NCBI GenBank assembly: GCA_023458095.1
Contig: JAEXAS010000021.1
Span: 62,001-126,000, forward strand
DNA length: 64,000 bases
Source: Actinomycetes bacterium
GTDB taxonomy: Bacteria; Actinomycetota; Actinomycetes; Propionibacteriales; Propionibacteriaceae
Direction: 5' to 3'
Positions 53,747 through 62,450 of the stretch are shown here, in pieces. The first letter of the stretch is position 1. Each line of letters begins with the position of its first letter. The notes beneath the pieces were generated by a model. It worked only from the letters and a program-made list of their open reading frames with translations. It had not been told where the DNA came from and searched no databases. The position numbers and the translations under genes are program-made.

Positions 53747-54391
53747 TCAGGCCTGATCGACCCTGGATTCATCCTCAGTGGTGCCGCCCAGCCACGGCTG
53801 GAGTGCCCGATCCAAGAGCGGCTCGTTGGCTGCGCTCAACAGGCCCAGTCCCAGCAGCAGCAGCGGTGCCGCCAAAGCTGCCAGGTAGGACAACGCGGCC
53901 AGCGTGAGCGCAACCAGTGCGGCGTCGATGACCAGAATCGCCGCGGAGTAGGGCAGTCGACCCAAGCTGATCATCACAGCATTGGCCACGGTGTGCAGCA
54001 CGGAATTCTCAAAGCGTGCCTGCAGTGCCCATACGAACGGAAAGACCAGCAGAAATACCACGCTGGCTAGTACTTTCAAGACCAGCAGGAGCGGCTGTTG
54101 AGGCAGCAACCACAGGGCGGCCGTGCCCGCGGCGGGCACGGCGACCAGCAGCCACAAGGCGGTGGCCTGGCGCAGATTCGCCCACCATGACGTCAGGTAC
54201 AGCCGCACCACCGAGCCGCCGACATCCTGTGCGAGCTTGTGGGTGACATCGGTCAGTGCGGTCAGGCTGGCCCCGATAGTCAGCACCGGAATCGAGAGCA
54301 CCACCGTGAGGATGTTGATGATGATGAGGTCGCCGACCCGTCCCATGAACTCCCAGAAGGGGGCATCGGTACGAAACAGACGATCGAACAT
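53747..54391 (-). CDS. DUF624 (YesL-like) membrane protein
   Basis: A 214-aa protein with about five TM helices and the DUF624 start (FWEFMGRVGDLIIINILTVVLSIPVLTIGASLTAL). Proteins of this family sit beside sugar ABC importers, as YesL does in Bacillus; their job is unknown. AAGGAG closely precedes the ATG. Same strand as the transporter genes but separated by 155 bp including operator 1, so it may be its own unit under operator 2. Confidence 0.85.
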   Translation of the reverse strand: MFDRLFRTDAPFWEFMGRVGDLIIINILTVVLSIPVLTIGASLTALTDVTHKLAQDVGGSVVRLYLTSWWANLRQATALWLLVAVPAAGTAALWLLPQQPLLLVLKVLASVVFLLVFPFVWALQARFENSVLHTVANAVMISLGRLPYSAAILVIDAALVALTLAALSYLAALAAPLLLLGLGLLSAANEPLLDRALQPWLGGTTEDESRVDQA

Positions 54392-54475
54392 CGCGCTCCT
54401 TTCGGGCTGTGATGGAAGGCTAGCCGAGGTTGTCCGCGCGCGGGTGCTACTTCTACTCCTGCCGGAACTGCTGAG

Positions 54476-54493
54476 GCCGGATACGTTTCCGGC
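54476..54493. promoter_or_regulatory. LacI-type operator 2
   Basis: GCCGGATACGTTTCCGGC: 18 bp, central CG, 8 of 9 pairs match. It lies 14 bp before the glucosidase GTG and 84 bp before the divergent DUF624 gene, in position to block both. Confidence 0.78.
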
Positions 54494-54507
54494 TACGCTG
54501 GCCTGCT

Positions 54508-56175
54508 GTGACCCACACACAGGCAATTGCGCAGCCCACCTCGACCGACTTCTGGAAGCAGGCAGTCGTCTATCAGGTCTATCTGCGGTCCTTCCGAGAC
54601 GCCGATGGCGACGGCGTCGGGGACCTGCGCGGCCTTCAGCGCGGATTGGACGACATTGCCGAGCTTGGCTGCGACGCCATCTGGATCAATCCCTGTTACC
54701 CCTCCCCGCAGCGCGACCACGGCTACGACGTGGCCGACTATCGGGCGGTCGATCCGCAGTACGGCACGCTGGCCGACCTGGACGCCGTGCTGGAACGGGC
54801 GCATCAGTTGGGCCTGAAGGTGTTGCTGGACCTGGTCCCCAACCACTGTTCGCAAGAGCACCGATGGTTCCAGGAGGCCCTGCAGGCAGCCCCGGGCAGC
54901 CGGGAACGTGACCGCTTCCTGTTCCGGGACGGCCGCGGTCCTGAGCATCGGCTGCCCCCGAACAACTGGCAAAGCGTCTTCGGTGGACCCGCCTGGACTC
55001 AGGTGCCCGACGTCGATGGATCACCGGGGCAGTGGTACCTGCACAGCTTCGATTCCGCCCAGCCGGACTTCAACTGGCGCAACCCCGAGGTGCGCGCGGA
55101 GTTTCTCGATGTGCTGAGGTTCTGGTTCGACCGTGGCGTGGATGGCTTCCGCATCGACGTGGCTCACGGCCTGATGAAAGATGCCGACCTTCCCGATCAC
55201 GACGGTGATCACCCCAATCCGGCGGCCTGGGATCAGCCTGAGGTACACGAGATCTACCGCTCCTGGCGTGCGCTGGGGGATAGCTATCCCGAACCCAAGC
55301 AGTGGGTGGCGGAGGCGTGGCTGGCCACCCACGAGCGGCTGGCCGACTATGTGCGCCCCGACGAACTTCAGCAGGCCTTCGAGTTCGAGCTGATGATCCA
55401 ACCCTGGGACGCCCAGCGGGTGCGTGGTGCAGTCGACCGGGGCCTGGAGATCACCGCGACGCCGGCCTGGGCGCTGGCCAATCACGACGTCCATCGCGTC
55501 GTCACCCGCTATGGGCAGGCCCAGGTTTTCGACGACCCCGATCCGACCGCAATGATCGATTCCGCACGTCGGGTCGGGCCGGTGGACCTCGCCGTGGGCA
55601 CCAGCCGGGCCCGGGCGGCCGCAGCGCTGATGCTTGCCCTTCCTGGCTCCGCCTACCTCTATCAAGGCGAGGAACTGGGACTGCCCGAGGTGCTCGACCT
55701 GCCTGATGCGGCCCGCACCGATCCGATGTGGCTGCGCTCCGGCGGCACCGATCTGGGCCGAGACGGCTGCCGCGTCCCGCTGCCCTGGTCGAGCGATCCC
55801 GCCAACTTCGGCTTCTCCCCTGCAGGTGGCGCACCGGCCTGGTTGCCCCAACCGGAGTGGTTCGCCGATTACGCCCGGATGTTGCAGCAGCGCGATCCGT
55901 CCTCGATGTGGAGCCTGTATCGAGCACTGCTCGCCGAACGTGCCACCCTGTTCGGTACCGCGACTGACCTGCGGTGGTTGGACGGGCCGCACGACGTGAT
56001 GGCCTTCCGGCGCGGCGACGGAGTCTGCGTGGTCAATTTCGGGGCTGACCCAGTGTCGCTGCCGAGCGGGTGGCGGCTGGGGCGCTGCGTGGTCGCTACC
56101 GATCCAGCAGATACCGCCGAACTACCGGGCAATAGTGCACGCTGGTATGCCCGATCTGCTGATGTCTGCGGCTGA
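54508..56175 (+). CDS. GH13 alpha-glucosidase / oligo-1,6-glucosidase
   Basis: A 555-aa glycoside hydrolase without signal peptide, so it acts on imported sugar. GH13 regions are visible: DLVPNHCS (region I), GFRIDVAHG with nucleophile D217 (II), QWVAEAW with acid/base E269 (III) and ALANHDVHR with D327 (IV). It belongs to the alpha-glucosidase subgroup (GH13_23/30-like). It releases glucose from maltose-, sucrose- or isomaltose-type sugars; exact linkage not deducible. Divergent from the importer and under the same predicted LacI control. Confidence 0.92.
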   Translation: MTHTQAIAQPTSTDFWKQAVVYQVYLRSFRDADGDGVGDLRGLQRGLDDIAELGCDAIWINPCYPSPQRDHGYDVADYRAVDPQYGTLADLDAVLERAHQLGLKVLLDLVPNHCSQEHRWFQEALQAAPGSRERDRFLFRDGRGPEHRLPPNNWQSVFGGPAWTQVPDVDGSPGQWYLHSFDSAQPDFNWRNPEVRAEFLDVLRFWFDRGVDGFRIDVAHGLMKDADLPDHDGDHPNPAAWDQPEVHEIYRSWRALGDSYPEPKQWVAEAWLATHERLADYVRPDELQQAFEFELMIQPWDAQRVRGAVDRGLEITATPAWALANHDVHRVVTRYGQAQVFDDPDPTAMIDSARRVGPVDLAVGTSRARAAAALMLALPGSAYLYQGEELGLPEVLDLPDAARTDPMWLRSGGTDLGRDGCRVPLPWSSDPANFGFSPAGGAPAWLPQPEWFADYARMLQQRDPSSMWSLYRALLAERATLFGTATDLRWLDGPHDVMAFRRGDGVCVVNFGADPVSLPSGWRLGRCVVATDPADTAELPGNSARWYARSADVCG

Positions 56176-56224
56176 ACTGGTGACGGTGGCCAGCCGAGTA
56201 CGTGGCCACCACTAGGCTCTGCGC

Positions 56225-56464
56225 ATGGCTGTTACGCGCGAAGCACTGATCGCAATCCTGGCCGAGGCCGACCCGGTGGGGTTGATCGCCGGTGGTGCTC
56301 CCGCCGACGAGTACGCCCGCGAGGCCGACGCGATTCTGGAACTGCGCGGTGTGGTCACCCTCACCGAGATCACCGGGGTCTTCGCGGTGAGCTTCAGCGA
56401 GCCCGGCGCCTGTCCGCGCGAGACCGCCCGCTGGATCGTCGAGCAAATGGCGCGCCGGGGTTGA
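56225..56464 (+). CDS. Small DUF1871-like protein
   Basis: A 79-aa soluble protein. ILAEADPVGLIAGGAPADEYAREADAI matches the pattern of the DUF1871 family (DPxGL...P.DEY..E). Function unknown. ATG with a weak purine-rich site; it ends 2 bp from the convergent ATPase gene. Confidence 0.65.
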   Translation: MAVTREALIAILAEADPVGLIAGGAPADEYAREADAILELRGVVTLTEITGVFAVSFSEPGACPRETARWIVEQMARRG

Positions 56465-56466
56465 GC

Positions 56467-57009
56467 TCACCACAGGGAATCAAGCGCAGCTTCCAACCCC
56501 CGAACCCGTGCGGCCGGGTCGCCGACGATTTCCACCACCGTCGCCCCACCAATCAGCTCGGGGTCGTCGGCTAGCTCGATCAGGATGTCGTTCATGGCCA
56601 CACGCAGCTCAGGATCCTCCTCATCGGAGATATTGATGTGATCGCCTGCGTTCAAGGGCAACAGCACCACCACATCCACCTCAGTCATGGCGGCAGCGGT
56701 GGCGAGAAACAGTTGTCGGGTCGTCGTCGCGTCCGGAGCTCCTCGACCCAGCCGTGCCAAAGCGTCGAGGTAAGCCACAAAGTCAAGGGGTCCCCGCTCG
56801 GCGATGAGGTTCCCGCCCTCATGCTGGTGCAGCCGCTCGGCGCTGATCGCGAACTGGGCGAGGAAGGTGGCCGCGTCGGGCATGGCCGGGGTCGCCTCAA
56901 GCAGTTCATAGGGGTCATCGAAGACCTCGAAATCCTGGTGGCGTCCGGCGAAATCCGAGATGAGTGTGCTCTTGCCGCTGGCATGGGTTCCGGAGACCAC
57001 GATTCGCAT
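56467..57009 (-). CDS. P-loop ATPase/kinase-like protein
   Basis: A 180-aa protein of the AAA-type small P-loop kinase group. Walker A is GTHASGKST (residues 7-15), and IAERGPLDFVAYLDAL recalls the lid/substrate motif of deoxynucleoside- or NadR-like kinases (ExGP.D). Substrate unknown. Stand-alone gene. Confidence 0.75.
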   Translation of the reverse strand: MRIVVSGTHASGKSTLISDFAGRHQDFEVFDDPYELLEATPAMPDAATFLAQFAISAERLHQHEGGNLIAERGPLDFVAYLDALARLGRGAPDATTTRQLFLATAAAMTEVDVVVLLPLNAGDHINISDEEDPELRVAMNDILIELADDPELIGGATVVEIVGDPAARVRGLEAALDSLW

Positions 57010-57177
57010 TCATTGACGATAGACGGTGATGAAGCAGGCGGCGGCGATGCCGACACGTCGGTTCGCCTCGGACTGCTGGCGCCGGGGCCACGAATGCTCA
57101 GACCTGCACCGTAGAGACGGCCGGTGGGGCACAGTAGTTGTGGGGTCCCTTTCACAGGTCTTCCCATTTGGAGAGTC

Positions 57178-58173
57178 ATGAGAACACTTCCGCTGCTGAC
57201 AGTCGTTGCTGTGCTGGCCGCGACGCTAGGTACTCCGGTCGGTGTCGCGCCAGCTCAGGCCGCGGGCCTGCCCGTGGAGGGCTACCTCATGGCCGATGAC
57301 GGTGCGCGCAGCGTGATCGCGCGCAATGCGGCAGGCATCGCCATGGTGGGAATCGACGGCGTGACCCTCAACTCCCACGGTTCGAAGCTCACCACCGTGC
57401 CCAGCTCGGCCAAGGCGATGATCGCCGAGGCGCACGCCCGGGGACTGAAGGTCGAACTCCTGGTGAGCAACTACTCCAACCGTCTGGGAGATTTCTCCAC
57501 CCCCATCGCCGGACGCCTGCTCACCAGCAAGAAACACCGAACCGCAGTGGTGAAGTCGCTGGTCTACAAGGTCAAGAAGCGGCATTTCGACGGGGTCCAG
57601 ATCGACCTGGAATCCCTGAAACGCTCCCACGGCCCGGGGCTGACCGCCTTCGTCAAGCAGTTGCGAGCCGCGCTTCCGGCCCGCAAGACCATCTCGATGG
57701 CGGTGATGGCCAGCTCCCGACCCAGCGGCTATCTGCGCTCGGGCTACCAGCTGACGAAACTGACCAAACGCATCAATCGATTCGTCCTGATGGCCTATGA
57801 CCAGCACGGTCCGGGCTGGAGCAAGGCCGGACCCATTGGCGGCACCCCGTGGGTCAAGCAGGTCTTGGCCGGCTTCATCGCCGCCAAAGTTCCGCGGGCG
57901 AAGATCGATCTGGGAGTCGCTGAATACGCCTATCAATGGCGCGCCAACAGCTCGTCGGGAACCTCGATGAGCGTCGCTCGCGCCCGCTCGCTGGCCGGTA
58001 GCCGAGCCCGCTTTGACACCCGCCAGCAGGAGTGGACCGCAACCCTAGCCAATGGCTCGGTCCTGTGGTGGTCGGATGCCCGGACCTTCGCCGCCCGCCG
58101 AGCCCTAGCCCAGCGGTACAGGCTGCACGGCCTGGCCGTGTGGGAACTCAGCCTGGGCGACACGATTTCGTGA
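57178..58173 (+). CDS. Secreted GH18-like glycosidase
   Basis: A 331-aa exported protein. The signal peptide ends in AQAA near residue 29. The GH18 strand motif is HFDGVQIDLESL, with D138, D143 and E145 in place of the usual DxxDxDxE; the catalytic Glu is kept. VLMAYDQHGPG and GVAEYAYQW are further GH18 landmarks (YaaH/spore-germination or chitinase-like). It likely acts on amino-sugar polymers such as peptidoglycan. ATG preceded by GGAGAG. Confidence 0.82.
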   Translation: MRTLPLLTVVAVLAATLGTPVGVAPAQAAGLPVEGYLMADDGARSVIARNAAGIAMVGIDGVTLNSHGSKLTTVPSSAKAMIAEAHARGLKVELLVSNYSNRLGDFSTPIAGRLLTSKKHRTAVVKSLVYKVKKRHFDGVQIDLESLKRSHGPGLTAFVKQLRAALPARKTISMAVMASSRPSGYLRSGYQLTKLTKRINRFVLMAYDQHGPGWSKAGPIGGTPWVKQVLAGFIAAKVPRAKIDLGVAEYAYQWRANSSSGTSMSVARARSLAGSRARFDTRQQEWTATLANGSVLWWSDARTFAARRALAQRYRLHGLAVWELSLGDTIS

Positions 58174-58204
58174 CCCGCCTCGCACGATGTGGGCCGAGCT
58201 GAGC

Positions 58205-58272
58205 GGAATCGTCCTGAGGACGCCCCGATGAGCCCCCTAGGCGCACCTCAACCGGCTTCCGAGGACGATTCC
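58205..58272. other. Inverted repeat that competes with a local hairpin
   Basis: GGAATCGTCCT (58205-58215) and AGGACGATTCC (58262-58272) are perfect 11-bp complements. The left arm can instead form the local hairpin CGTCC-TGA-GGACG (58210-58222), so two exclusive folds exist in the 197-bp gap after the GH18 gene. The role is unknown; attenuation or termination are options. Confidence 0.45.
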
Positions 58273-58374
58273 TCCCAACCCTGGGCATTTCGGCGTCGGG
58301 TAGGGTCGAGGTCGCCGGGCCTTCAGGCCGGCGCGGATCAGCAGTATCACGCGACGGGGGGCATAACCAGATGA
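58228..58374 (+). CDS. Possible 48-aa small ORF coupled to the next gene
   Basis: ATG 58228 with GAGGAC 7 nt upstream; the stop overlaps the next ATG (ATGA). The sequence is Ser/Pro/Arg-rich without a recognised domain, and a TAGGGT promoter-like box lies inside it, so it may be chance. Confidence 0.25.
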   Translation: MSPLGAPQPASEDDSSQPWAFRRRVGSRSPGLQAGADQQYHATGGITR

Positions 58375-58706
58375 CGCGACTGATCAACGCTGTTGGACTT
58401 GTGGCGGCGCTCATTGTGACGGTGCTCGGTCTCATCGTTGCCGGACTGGTTTCGCTGGCCGCGCTGATGGTGATCGGTCGGGAACCGGGAGCAGCCTTGG
58501 GTGCTCTGGTCTTTGCTGCCATGGTGGCGGTGCCGACTCTCATCACTTTTGGTGTGGCGCGCGCGATTCGACTATCCCGAGCGGTCCAGGCTCCGCCGCC
58601 GCCACCACCACCGATGCTGCCGGGAACTGGCGGCCAGCCCGGCGCTGATCAGGCGAGTCCGCTGGGGCAAGACCAGGCGCTGTACAACCCCTACGACTTG
58701 CGCTGA
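58371..58706 (+). CDS. Small two-TM membrane protein
   Basis: A 111-aa protein with two TM helices (about residues 7-33 and 41-65) and a Pro-rich cytoplasmic tail (a run of seven Pro near residue 75) ending NPYDLR. No family recognised. ATG with a weak G-rich site upstream. Confidence 0.6.
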   Translation: MTRLINAVGLVAALIVTVLGLIVAGLVSLAALMVIGREPGAALGALVFAAMVAVPTLITFGVARAIRLSRAVQAPPPPPPPMLPGTGGQPGADQASPLGQDQALYNPYDLR

Positions 58707-58807
58707 CCATCGACCCGCGCGGGGGCAGGGTGTGGGCCCAGCAGCATCAGGGGTGAATGTTGCTCAAAAGGCCGCCTGAGGCCCTCAGGAGCGGCAAAGA
58801 TGGCCCC

Positions 58808-59368
58808 ATGACGCAGCTGTATCTGGTTCGCCACGGCCAAACCGAGTGGAGCATGACCGGACGCCACACCTCCACCACCGAACTGGACCTCACCGATGTC
58901 GGGGTCGAACAGGCCGCGTCGTTGCGCGGGCGGCTCCGTCGCGAAGACTTCGATCTGGTGCTGAGCAGCCCTCGTCTGCGGGCTCGGCGAACCGCCGAAC
59001 TGGCCGGCTTCGGCGACTACGAGGTCGATGAGGATCTGGCCGAATGGAACTACGGCGACTTCGAGGGTATGACTGCCCATCAGATCCGCCAGCAGTGGCA
59101 CGGGTGGCGCATCTGGTTCAACGGCGCCGAGGGTGGCGAATCGGCCGAGCAGGTGCGTGCGCGTTTGACTCGGGTGGTGACCCGAGTGCGCGAATCCGGT
59201 GTCGAACGCGCGATCTGCTTCGGGCATGGCCATGCGTCCCGAGTGCTGGCCTTGTGCTGGCTGGATTTCCCCATCATCTTCGGCCAGAGCTTCCCGCTCG
59301 AGGTCGCCAGCATCTCGGTGTTGGGCAGAGAGAAGGAGTCGCCGGCGGTCATCCGGTGGAATAGCTGA
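58808..59368 (+). CDS. Histidine phosphatase (phosphoglycerate-mutase-like)
   Basis: A 186-aa branch-1 histidine phosphatase. The catalytic motif LVRHGQTEW (His9 region) opens the protein, the acid Glu is in EWNYGDFEG, and the second His lies in CFGHGHASR. The short length and sequence suit a broad phosphatase rather than glycolytic mutase. ATG 58808 is chosen to put LVRHG at the usual distance from the start; 58757 is an alternative. Confidence 0.85.
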   Translation: MTQLYLVRHGQTEWSMTGRHTSTTELDLTDVGVEQAASLRGRLRREDFDLVLSSPRLRARRTAELAGFGDYEVDEDLAEWNYGDFEGMTAHQIRQQWHGWRIWFNGAEGGESAEQVRARLTRVVTRVRESGVERAICFGHGHASRVLALCWLDFPIIFGQSFPLEVASISVLGREKESPAVIRWNS

Positions 59369-59445
59369 GGGCCCTGGACAGCGTCGCAACGCGATGATCG
59401 CGGCAATTGCGCGGCGTCGCCCCCCCCAAGGCCGAGGGGGAGTGC

Positions 59446-59451
59446 TATCTT
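59446..59451 (+). promoter_or_regulatory. Candidate -10 box (TATCTT) of the PTS operon
   Basis: TATCTT lies about 20 nt before the RNA antiterminator, so transcripts would begin just before it. No clear -35 box; a C-run (59421-59427) lies at that distance. Confidence 0.3.
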
Positions 59452-59469
59452 CAGGACAACGGATTACCT

Positions 59470-59497
59470 GGATTGCTACCCGCTTCGGGGCAAGACC
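59470..59497 (+). promoter_or_regulatory. Ribonucleic antiterminator (RAT) for a BglG-type protein
   Basis: The 28-nt element starts GGATTGCTACCCG and ends GGGGCAAGACC, matching the RAT consensus (GGATTGTTACTG...GCAAAACC) in length and key bases. Its last six bases (59492-59497) are also the first bases of the terminator stem, so RAT and terminator cannot form together. The cognate protein is probably the product of the gene at 61609. Confidence 0.88.
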
Positions 59498-59528
59498 TGA
59501 GACGCCTTGGGCGTTTCGGGTCTTTTTT
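59492..59528 (+). terminator. Conditional terminator in the PTS leader
   Basis: A 15-bp stem (59492-59506 with 59510-59524, two G-T pairs), 3-nt loop TTG and a run of T. It stands 37 bp before the PTS start codon and would stop transcription unless the antiterminator protein stabilises the RAT. Confidence 0.92.
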
Positions 59529-59564
59529 GTTTCCTGAGGCGGGTCCTATCGAAAAGGAATGACG

Positions 59565-61583
59565 ATGGAGTCAACCACAACGGATGCCGCGGCCCGGATC
59601 GTCGCCAAGGTCGGTGGCGCGCAGAACATCCTCAGCCTGACGCATTGCGCGACTCGGCTGCGGTTCGAATTGGTCGATGCCGGCAAGGTCGATACCGCCG
59701 GGCTGGACGCCATCCCCGAAGTGCTGGGCGCGGTGCCCCAGTCGGGGGATCGTTTCCAGGTCGTGATCGGGGGCGCGGTGCAGACCGTCTTCACCCAGAT
59801 CATGAATCTTCCCGAGATGGCCAACGTTGGTGGTGGCCTGTCCGATGCTGAGGTCAAAGCCAGAGAACGCGCCAAGGCTCGCGGCAAGGTCGCCTGGATC
59901 GACGCCTTCTTCGAGTACCTGTCGGACTCCTTCCGGCCGCTGCTCGGCGTGCTGCTGGGGGCCTCGCTGATCATCGCCTTCGCCGCCGTCCTGGACGCCT
60001 TCGGCGTCATCGACTTCCGCTCCGCCGACAAAGCCGCCGGCTGGGTCTTCTGGGACGCGATGTGGCGCTCGGTGTTCTATTTCTTGCCGATCATGGTGGC
60101 CTACAACGCGGCCAAGAAGCTCAACGTCGACCCCTGGCTGGGCGCCACCATCATGGGCGCGATGATGACCCCCGAATTCCTCAGCCTGACCAAGGCCGCC
60201 ACCACGGTGTGCGTCACCAACCCCACCTTGAAGACTCAAGAGTGCGTGGCCAATATCTTCGGGCTGCCCATGCAGTTGAACGACTACGGTGGCCAGGTCT
60301 TCGTGCCGCTGATGATGGTGCCGCTGCTCGCGGTGATCTACCGACTCCTGAAAAAGATCTTCCCCGAGAGCGTCCAGATGGTCTTCGTGCCGTTCTTCTC
60401 GATGATCATCATGATTCCGGTGACCGCCTTCCTGATCGGCCCGCTGGGTATCTGGATCGGCAATGGTTTGGGCGCCGGACTGGCCTGGATGAACACCAAT
60501 GCCCCCTTCGTCTTCGCGGTCCTCATTCCGCTGATCTACCCCTTCCTGGTCCCGCTGGGGCTGCACTGGCCGCTGAATGCCTTGATGCTGATGAACATCC
60601 AGACCTTGGGCTATGACTTCATCCAAGGCCCCATGGGTGCCTGGAACTTCGCCTGCTTCGGCGCCACCGCCGGCGTGCTGTTCATCTCCATGCGAGAGAG
60701 GGATATCCAGATGCGGCAGACCGCCTCTGGTGCTTTGGCCGCCGGACTGTTGGGCGGTATCTCCGAACCGTCCCTGTACGGCATCCATCTGCGGTTCAAG
60801 AGGATCTACCCGCGCATGTTGGTCGGCTGTGGTGTGGGTGGTTTGATCATCGGCATCCTGGGCGGGGTGAAGACCAGCGCCTTCGCCTTCACCTCTCTGC
60901 TCACCATTCCGGTCTTCGACCCGATCTGGGTATACAGCATCGCGATCGCGGCAGCCTTCGTCACCTCCATGGTTTTGGTGATCGCCTCCGACTACCGCAC
61001 CCCCGAGCAGAAGGCGGAATTCCGCGCCGCCCGCGAGCAGGCCGAAGCCGACCTGGCCCTGCAGGCCCAGGCCGAAGCGGACGCTCCGCTCAGCACCAGT
61101 GGTGGCGGGGGCGTCGCCACCTTGGTGGCCACCCGGGTGGTCGCCGCTCCGGTCGCCGGACGCATCGTCGCGCTGGCCGACGTGGCTGACAAGGTGTTCG
61201 CCTCCAAAGCCCTGGGCGAAGGGGTGGGCATCGTGCCACTCGATGGCCACATCCTCGCTCCGGTCGCCGGGACGGTCGTCACCGCTGCCGACACCGGGCA
61301 CGCCTTCGGTATCAAGACCGATGACGGGGTTGAAGTGCTGGTTCACGTCGGCCTGGACACCGTTCGCATGGGCGGGGCTGGGTTCGAGGTGCAGGTGAAC
61401 TCCGGTCAACGCGTCGAGGTGGGCGACCTGCTGGTGAGTGTCGACCTGACCGCGGTGGAGAAGGCCGGCTTCGATCCGACCACCATCGTGGTCGTCACCA
61501 ACACCATGGCGCTGACCGCAGTCACCCCACAGACCTCCGGTGAGGTGCAGGTCGGCGACGCCGTGATCGACGTCACCGCCTGA
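59565..61583 (+). CDS. PTS beta-glucoside transporter, IIBCA fusion
   Basis: A 672-aa protein that imports and phosphorylates a beta-glucoside. Order: EIIB (residues about 1-85, phospho-Cys C28 in LSLTHCATRL), EIIC (about 100-470, roughly ten TMs), then EIIA (about 520-672, phospho-His about 594 in VEVLVHVGLDTV). ATG 59565 is chosen over 59559 because AAAAGGA then has normal spacing. It is followed by the antiterminator gene; no phospho-beta-glucosidase gene is adjacent. Confidence 0.93.
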   Translation: MESTTTDAAARIVAKVGGAQNILSLTHCATRLRFELVDAGKVDTAGLDAIPEVLGAVPQSGDRFQVVIGGAVQTVFTQIMNLPEMANVGGGLSDAEVKARERAKARGKVAWIDAFFEYLSDSFRPLLGVLLGASLIIAFAAVLDAFGVIDFRSADKAAGWVFWDAMWRSVFYFLPIMVAYNAAKKLNVDPWLGATIMGAMMTPEFLSLTKAATTVCVTNPTLKTQECVANIFGLPMQLNDYGGQVFVPLMMVPLLAVIYRLLKKIFPESVQMVFVPFFSMIIMIPVTAFLIGPLGIWIGNGLGAGLAWMNTNAPFVFAVLIPLIYPFLVPLGLHWPLNALMLMNIQTLGYDFIQGPMGAWNFACFGATAGVLFISMRERDIQMRQTASGALAAGLLGGISEPSLYGIHLRFKRIYPRMLVGCGVGGLIIGILGGVKTSAFAFTSLLTIPVFDPIWVYSIAIAAAFVTSMVLVIASDYRTPEQKAEFRAAREQAEADLALQAQAEADAPLSTSGGGGVATLVATRVVAAPVAGRIVALADVADKVFASKALGEGVGIVPLDGHILAPVAGTVVTAADTGHAFGIKTDDGVEVLVHVGLDTVRMGGAGFEVQVNSGQRVEVGDLLVSVDLTAVEKAGFDPTTIVVVTNTMALTAVTPQTSGEVQVGDAVIDVTA

Positions 61584-61608
61584 CGGGCCATCCAAGGGCA
61601 GGGACACA

Positions 61609-62445
61609 ATGGAGTTGCTTCGGGTCTTCAACAACAACGTGGTGCTGGCCGCCGAAGCATCCGGCCAGGAAGTCATCCTCACCGGGCGGGGTCTGGGATT
61701 CCAGGCCCGGCCCGGTGACCCTGTCGATCTGAACAAGGTGGCGCGGGTCTTCGTCCCGGTGGACGGCCGCGACCCCGACCACCTGGCGCAATTGTTGGCG
61801 GCCGTCCCGCCCGAACACGTCGCCCTGGTCAGCGAAGCGGTCGAATCCGCGGGTTTGAGGACGCTGCTGGACAACCCGGCGCTGATCATCGCCTTGGCCG
61901 ATCACATCAGTTTCGCGATCAAGCGCCAACGTGCCGGCATCGTCATGGAGTATCCGCTGCGGGCCGAGGTTGGCCACCTCTACGCCGAGGAGTACCGGCA
62001 GGCCGCCGTCCTGCTGGCGGCGATCAACGACCGCTGTGATCCGCCGCTTCCCGAAGCTGAAGCCGTGGCCGTCACCTTGCACCTGGTCAACGCCAGCTTT
62101 GCCACCGGAGATCTGTCCTACACCTACACCATGACCGGACTGATCGGTCAGATGCTGGTGGTCATCGAGGAGGGCTTCGGGATCTCGCTGGCCGAGGACA
62201 GCCTCAGCGCGGGGCGGTTCATCACCCATCTTCGCTATCTCTTCGTACGGATCCGCCAACACAAGCAGCTCAGCGATGAGCACACCGATATCGGGGCGGC
62301 GATCCGGGCGGCCTATCCGCAGGCCGCCGAATGTGCCGCACGCCTGGGCGCACTGCTGGAACTTCGCCTCGGTTCGGCCCTCACCGACGATGAGATCTCC
62401 TACCTGGCCTTGCACGTGGCCCGGGTGGTGAGCGATCCGGGCTGA
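61609..62445 (+). CDS. BglG/LicT-family transcription antiterminator
   Basis: A 278-aa protein with an RNA-binding CAT domain (residues about 1-55, LLRVFNNNVVLAAEASGQEV, LTGRGLGFQ) and two PRD domains (about 65-170 and 172-278) whose His residues are phosphorylated by PTS proteins. It binds RAT RNA when inducer is present. It lies 25 bp after the PTS gene, so its own synthesis depends on the switch it controls. Confidence 0.92.
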   Translation: MELLRVFNNNVVLAAEASGQEVILTGRGLGFQARPGDPVDLNKVARVFVPVDGRDPDHLAQLLAAVPPEHVALVSEAVESAGLRTLLDNPALIIALADHISFAIKRQRAGIVMEYPLRAEVGHLYAEEYRQAAVLLAAINDRCDPPLPEAEAVAVTLHLVNASFATGDLSYTYTMTGLIGQMLVVIEEGFGISLAEDSLSAGRFITHLRYLFVRIRQHKQLSDEHTDIGAAIRAAYPQAAECAARLGALLELRLGSALTDDEISYLALHVARVVSDPG

Positions 62446-62450
62446 GCCGC

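Noticed and set aside
59571..61889. 772-aa minus-strand reading frame opposite the PTS gene
   Set aside because: Translation is Asp/His/Gly/Gln-rich with no motif, while the plus strand encodes a full PTS IIBCA protein.
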